Shown here in pieces: positions 58,186 to 64,000 of a stretch of DNA of 64,000 nucleotides. The stretch lies in contig NW_024881832.1 in assembly GCF_019059575.1 (NCBI RefSeq), positions 248,001 to 312,000 on the forward strand, read 5' to 3'. Below the pieces are notes generated by a model, which searched no databases, had not been told where the DNA came from, and was given only the letters and a program-made list of their open reading frames with translations. Source of the stretch: Amphibalanus amphitrite. Taxonomy: Eukaryota; Arthropoda; Thecostraca; Balanomorpha; Balanidae. The stretch's first letter is position 1, and each line of letters opens with the position of its first letter. A program made the translations under genes and the position numbers.

Positions 58186-61100
58186 GCCGGTTCTCGGCCA
58201 GTGACCACGTCCGTCGGCCGGCACTGGCCGCTGCTGTTTCGCTAATGCACTGTCATGGCGACGGACGCGGCCGACGGCGCACGTCGACGCCAGGTACCAT
58301 AATCTCCGCGGCTCTCTGAGCACGGAGCTGGAGAGGCAGACGCCGCCGGCCAGGCCGTTAGCGGAGGCTTACTAGGAGAGCCAGCAGGGCTGGCTAGCCG
58401 ACAGACCAGCTCCGCTCCTGTGGTCGACACAAATCGACCGTCGGTCGGCCACTCGGGGCGCAGTGTGTCGTGCAGGGAACTGTTAGTGCGTCGGTGAGGA
58501 TTGTCGTTACTTCTGGAGCATTGGGCCCGTCAACAGGCTACTGACCAGCAGCTGCGGGCTGTTACCACTTACACTCATTCCTCACCACTGACCACTGATC
58601 AACTCGATCAGGAGATATGGCTTATCTACAGGCCATCTCTATCAGCTGTGTGGTGTGTTTGAACAGGTCAGCCATCTCCCGCTGCTGACCAGGTACAGTG
58701 AAGTGTTACGGCCGGGCTGGCGCCGCGTCTGGTCGGCGGTGGCAGCGGGCCCGACTGCTGACTCTGCTGACGGGACAATCGCCGTGTCGGCACACTGGCC
58801 GGCCATTCGGCGGCCGACGCGGAGCGGTATCGGCCCCAAACGAGCCGCCGGACGAGCGCTGCTCCGCCGGCCGGATGGCGACCGGCGACGGGTCTCTCGT
58901 CCCTGCTGTTAGGGCGACTCTTGTCTGTTCGTCCCTTGTCCCTTCGCTAGGGCCGTCCCCACAGCACAGAAGCGCCTGTTTGTCCGTCCCCTGGACTGGG
59001 GCCGCTCCCATCTGCTCGTCCCCCTCGACTGGACCAGCTCCCCACGCTGCAGCCGCTATGGTCGGACCACATCAGCTGCGCCGGTCGGGCCGATTATTTT
59101 GTTAGCGTTTGGCGGCATTAGGGCGGGTGGCGGCCGATTAGTTGAGTGCCGGCTCGAGGCGGCGTGCTCGGAGCGTCAAATCGGCCGCAGAGCGCCGGTC
59201 ATCAATCGACGACCGGTCGAGCGGGCGAGGGAGCGAGCTGACTGCGTCGGTCGGCTGGCACGACACCCTGCCACCGTGCCGGTATGCTAGTTTTCACAGA
59301 GTACTCGCAGTTGGCGTGGTATCCCATAATCACATTCAGTTGTGATTTTTGTCGACCAGAGTAGACACGCTAAATAGATCAGAGTTCGTCGTTCCGAAAT
59401 GAAGACCTTGCTTTCAAAGCAGATCCCGTGGAATTCTGGTGTCGATCGACCTTTGCTTCCTGGAACGGTGGGAGCAAGGCTCTGAAAACTCCGCTCCAGC
59501 CATGAGTGGAGGCCTGTGAAAACTTCAGGGGTCGGTTTTCCGTCAGACTTTTCGACTTGATAGGATATTGACCTGGTCCTGAACGCTCCCATTTATTTTT
59601 GTCGGGTGCTCTCGGTAGAAAATTGCATCTACGCACCCCTTACCTGCAGCTCTGCCATGCGTCGTATTTTGAATATTTAAATGCAAAAGAAGCGTTTGTC
59701 AGCCTGCCAATACTTCCATTAAAAGGAATTGTTTGTGCCAGAGTTCCATATTTTACCAGTCAGCTGTTTCATTCGTACCCAGCCTGTTGTGATGGCTGTT
59801 TTTCACGACCACATTCAATGTGTTTCGCTATCTCGGTGAGAAAATTGTTATCGTTTCTTCGGATCCGAGCGACCTGAACCAGCTTGAGTGATTGTGCGTG
59901 GGTTCAGGCCGAGGGTCACCAATCGTCTACGGGCTGTCGATACCTCTAGAGGGAGGGAGGAGGGAGGGGACGAGCTGCTACCCCCTCCCCCCGGCGACTC
60001 CCGGCGCGGGCGATAGCTGCCGGTGATCGGCCGGCCGGTGTGCAGTGCCGCCATCAGGCGACGATGGCGAATTTATGGAAACGGCCGCCGGCCGACCTTT
60101 ATCGTATGGCTGAGTTACGGGCCGCTGGCGACCTAATCCGACCTGTCGGCCGGCCGGCCGGTGGCGGCCCCGTCGTCCGGTCACACGGCGCGTCGTCCGA
60201 AGGAGGGAGCGTGTCGCGCCGCAGTTGGGCCTGTTAGCGCGCCGCCGGCGGCCGCTCGTGTCTCCGGCTGGGGACGGGTTGTGGGCGGCGGTCCCAGCTG
60301 GGCGACGGACGCCATCGCCAACGCTGATTTATCCTCGGCCTATACATCGCTGCGGCGCGCCCGGTGGGCCCGGGGGCGGCCGGCCGGCCCATATATACCG
60401 GTGGCCAGCGGCGCCGCGCCGTCTGCTCAGCCGGCCGCCCGGTTGGCGACCGTTTGCATGCAGTGGGCGGCGGCGGCGGCGACAATTAGGCGGCGGCCCG
60501 GCCGGCGGCGATGTATGCGCCCGGTAATGGCGGCCGGCCGCCGCCGATGAGCGGACGCAGCGCTGTAGCCGGCCCACAAATGGTGCCACCGGCCCCGGAA
60601 TACGGCCTCTGGCGGCCCCGTCCGCAGACCGCCCGCCGGCGACACCGGCTGACCCCTCCGCAGACAGCGCGGCCGACCGGAACATAGGGTCCGCAGCCGG
60701 GGCCAGGCTGTCTGCCTCTCCGAGACACATGTCTCCTTTTAGTGGATGTTCCTCTTTGTCCGCCGACTGCTTGGATTTGCGGAATGTCAAGCCAAGCGTC
60801 GGCGTCTTCTCTGCGGAGCTTAAAACACCGTTTGTTCCATCAAGTGCGCATTTAATGGAGGTTAGTCTCTCCTAACGAGCTAAATGAAGTGGAACCAGCT
60901 ATTCTCGTAAAAGCGTCCAGTTTAGTGCCAGGCTGTTGAGCGAGGGCGAATAGCGTAGCAACACTGGAAAACATCGGGGATTTTCACAGCAGGCCGGCGT
61001 GCTTGTTATGCATGAGACAGTCCTCAGCACTTCTACAGGAGCGTGGCGGCGAACCACTACCGTGACGGTCGTTCGTGTTCACAGATGTGTGCTGTTGCCG

Positions 61101-61797
61101 ACAGCCACGGTCGTTACGAAGAGACGGAAAGTTTGACACAGTACGACGCTGTTGCGTCGACTGCGCTACTCAATCTGCCAGGCTCTGGCCGGTAGCGATG
61201 GGCTTATGTGCTCCGGAGCAAGCTGGTAATGCGGCAGGGCTCGAAGAAGCTCAGGCTGAGGGCTGCTGGCTGCTGAGCCCTGAGACTACCCGGGATGGGC
61301 AGCTCGGCCTGAAGAAGCCGCTCGGTATGATCGGCGCCGGCCGCCGGCCGAGAGCCTGTCTGACCGATCCGGCCGTCACTGATGAATGACGGGATTAGCG
61401 CGGCCCTGTGGAGCGCCTCGGGCCGAGCTCCGAGACCGAGCGGCATGCTCCCCTGACCCAGCGGCCAGCGCCTCTCCGACGAGCGCGCACCGACCGCCGT
61501 CCCCGCCGGCTCAAAGGCCCGCGTATGGCGCGTAAAAGCCCGCGCATCCAATCTCGTTAGTTGTAATATCCTGATGGGTATTGGGTAGGTCTGGCTAGGC
61601 TCCTGTTCGATCGGATGTCCCGTGATCGGTTGCTGTATGTTTCCAGCAGTCGGCACTGCCGGCAGCCGCGGCTCAGCCGTGGCTCAACCCGACAGCTCCG
61701 GGGCTCACCAGCTCAAGTGAGCAGTAAGGACTGTCCCAGAGGCGCAGTAAACATATTTAATTGTGTCCCGTGAGCAGTAAAGCGAGTTTTGTCCCCG

Positions 61798-62132
61798 TCC
61801 AAAGCCTCTGACGGAATAGCCGTTGTAGTGCGACTGTATCCGCTGCCGGTGCCGTCTGTCGCAGTGTGGCCGGGGCTGAGCCGGGTAGCCGTGTTTTCCG
61901 GACCATTACCGGCGCTGGCGGGGCTCGTTAGTGGCACGACGGTGCCGGCGGGCCCTCCTGCGGTGGCACTGAGCGACTGGGAACGGGTTACTGGTATAGC
62001 CACCGTCACCGCCACCGACATCGCTACCACCGTCGTCATCGCTGCCACCGCCACCGCCACCGTCACCGCCACCGCCTCTTCTGACCACGTCGTTTGCACC
62101 TCAGCCGCCGCCGGCAGCGCCCGGCCGCTCCC
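61798..62132 (+). promoter_or_regulatory. Possible promoter and 5' leader of the 62 kb first exon
   Basis: GC- and CpG-rich stretch directly upstream of the candidate first exon, including a run of accgcc/accgtc triplet-like repeats at about 62000-62075. In-frame TGA at 62082-62084 marks it as non-coding in that frame. No TATA box is obvious. Assignment as promoter is inference from position only. Confidence 0.3.
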
Positions 62133-62762
62133 ATGAGTCTGCGATGTAACGCTTCGGGCGGCCGGTGCGACTGCGCCGGCCTCAAGTCGCGGCTGCACTC
62201 TCACCGTCCGATGCCGTCGGCCTCGTCGGACCACGAGCTGTGGCGGCACGCCGAGCCGCGCGGCCGGCCGTCCATGGTGCGCAGCAGCACCGCCGAGGGG
62301 CTGTGCCGCGGCCGCGGCCGCTCGGTGCCGCCGGCTTCCCGCCGCGCCGCCGCGCCGCCACTGGCGCCCCGGCTGGTGCCCAGTCTGACGCTGATGGACT
62401 TCCGCGGGTCGGCGCCACCGTCGGTACCGGCGGGTGCGGCCAGCGCGCCGGCCAGCCCGGCCGACTGCCGGCCGCTGCTCAGCGCCGCCACCTCCCAGTT
62501 AGGCGAGCTCACCGCGCGCGGCATGGCCATCCAGGAGGGCGCCGAGGAGGACTCGAGCGGCGTCAGCTCCAGCTCCAGCGTCTATGTGAGCGACGGCGGC
62601 GGGCCGGCGCGGCCGCGCACCCTGGAGCTGCGCGCCGCCGGCGACCAGACGCCGCCCAGCCCGAGTCCCGACCGCGCCGGGCCGGCCGCCGGCCTCAGTG
62701 CGTTCGGCAGCAAGCTGGAGCTGTTCCTGGAAATTCTAGAGACGCAGGAGCGCATCCGGAGG
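62133..62762 (+). CDS. Dys: Candidate alternative first coding exon of a short dystrophin isoform (Dp116-like position)
   Basis: An ATG at 62133 opens 210 codons ending at CGGAGG|gtgagt, a consensus donor, in phase 0. An in-frame TGA at 62082-62084 precedes it and there is no ATG between. The product begins MSLRCNASGGRCDCAGLK, is rich in Arg, Ser, Ala and Pro, and ends in a predicted amphipathic helix (KLELFLEILETQERIRR) ready to continue into a coiled rod. It lies in the same intron that follows exon o, which also ends in phase 0, so both could join the same next exon. An acceptor-like tract before 62105 does not give an open phase-0 exon, which argues against an internal exon. No database match is claimed; TATA or initiator was not identified. 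Confidence 0.65.
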
Positions 62763-64000
62763 GTGAGTACGGCCGCCGGCGCCGCGGCGATTTCAATTAG
62801 CACCTGCCGACGCGCCGACGCCGACGCTGTCCGGTTCTTGCCGCTCGGCGCTGATTGCGTCTGGCACTGTTCGACAAAGTTGGCGGCGTCCGGTAGATGA
62901 CGGCGTCAGAGGGGCCGCTATTCTGTCAGCAGCGGCGCATCCGTGAAACTTTTCTCAGATGCACCTTATGTATCTGCGCTGAGGTGCTACTGCTGCCGTT
63001 GGACCAGCCCGTCCTCGGCCAGCGCAATGTGTTCTGCTCGAAGTGGGCGATCCGGGCGATGAGCCGACAGCAGTTTGGCTGATGAGGTGTGGAAGGGAGG
63101 CTGTTTGGCTGATGAGGGAGTGGGCGGGCGGCTTCAATTGGTGGTTGCACGCCGTCAGCAAACGCTGCCGCTGTGGACGCCGCCAGGGCTGGGTAGTAGG
63201 GGCGGGGGAGGCCCCCCGGCAACAAATCGGATAAGTATCCAGACAGCTGATGGGCAATCATTTTCGCCAAAAAGTGTGTGTGTACTGCTGTTTTGTAGAC
63301 AGGAGTTTGTTCTTAGTTTCAGTAAATTGCATGATTTTAGCTGAATGTTGGCTGAATGTTTAGCTGAGACAGCTATAGCGATGTGTATTGTGTACGTGTA
63401 ATGCTCAAAAGGGAGTGTTTCACCTGAGTGACTCATGTTGAGAGGATGCAGCAAACAGCACCTCATGTTGAGGTGCTGTTTGCTGGTGTGTGTTGCTAGT
63501 GTGCTATGACTCCTATGAATGTTGAACCTGTAGCCGCCTACCGTGCCCCGTGAGCACCCTTCCCTGTCACTACCCACCCTCAACCGTCACCGGTCACTTA
63601 CGTGAAGTGCTGGCTCTGCTGCCCCGGCGCCGGAGCTCGACATGGGATATCGGGTGTCGTCTGGCCGTGAACTCCTGTCTAATGTCTATCCCGGGCGGTG
63701 TTGGATGTGCTGTGCTGATGTCACCGGATGTGACGGTATAAAGATGAGGATACGCTTTGGGTACAGGGACCCGCAGTTGCTTCTGTACACACTAGTATTG
63801 CAGCGTATTCTTTGCCTGTGACACCGTTGGAGGCGAATTGGGAAATGATTGTGTGCTTATTAAAACCACCATCTGAAGGGCTTTAAACTGATGTGCTGCT
63901 CTCCTAATTCAGTGAATTTTTTATGGCTATATCAGCAAAACATTGTTTTCAGCGCTTTTTCCTGCCCCATTCCTTCTGAAACCTGGAACCGCTTATTCCA
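62763..64000 (+). other. Intron following the candidate first exon
   Basis: GC-rich at first, then nearer average. Apart from the hairpin at 63449 I see no feature; the next dystrophin exon must be beyond the window. Confidence 0.55.
63449..63485. other. Perfect 17 bp hairpin
   Basis: CAGCAAACAGCACCTCA and its exact complement are separated by 3 bases (tgt). Too short for a typical pre-miRNA; function unknown. Confidence 0.9.

Noticed and set aside
62165..62800. Second plus-strand frame of 211 codons over the 62 kb exon
   Set aside because: Arg/Ala-rich shadow of the main frame; it runs through the donor and does not end at it in a useful phase.

Overview
The window is eukaryotic genomic DNA from the middle of one very large, intron-rich plus-strand gene: dystrophin (Dys). 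Fifteen short GC-rich exons with consensus splice sites and matching phases can be chained from base 1 to base 49827, giving about 735 residues of central rod domain with no stop. The identity rests on spectrin-repeat signatures (W-x-x-L, helix spacing), on a Pro/Ser/Ala-rich linker in the place of dystrophin hinge 3 followed by an R20-like repeat (DWLTL...IIGD...VVSKHK / NVLRELESRKAQL), and on exon architecture. Exons 45417-45628, 48245-48399 and 49638-49827 are 212, 155 and 190 bp, the sizes of human DMD exons 53, 54 and 55 as I remember them. Neither end of the gene is in the window. The actin-binding N-terminus and the WW/EF/ZZ C-terminus lie outside.

No other gene can be supported. CpG is not depleted, introns are long and GC-rich, and DNA transposons and microsatellites abound. 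The protein resembles what I recall of arthropod dystrophins, so I infer a crustacean-like arthropod (a barnacle is possible, not shown).

Layout: 1-10562, ten exons of the rod before and into the hinge, with short introns. 10563-20837, a 10 kb intron holding a possible alternative first exon (15818) and AT-rich repeats. 20838-21708, end of the hinge and start of R20. 21709-38444, a 16.7 kb intron with a piggyBac-type MITE, a second possible first exon (28080), an AT-rich block with retroelement traces, and a MITE directly before the next exon. 38445-49827, R20 end, R21 and start of R22. 49828-64000, an unfinished intron of more than 14 kb with simple repeats and GC-rich islands, and near its end a strong candidate alternative first exon (62133-62762).

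The most interesting points: (1) the 62 kb first exon lies in the intron equivalent to human DMD intron 55, which houses the Dp116 promoter, and ends in the right phase; (2) two rod exons have neighbouring tandem partial duplications that carry extra splice sites and keep the reading frame open; (3) a Transib-like element has CACAGTG ends identical to the V(D)J recombination heptamer and a CGCCG target duplication.
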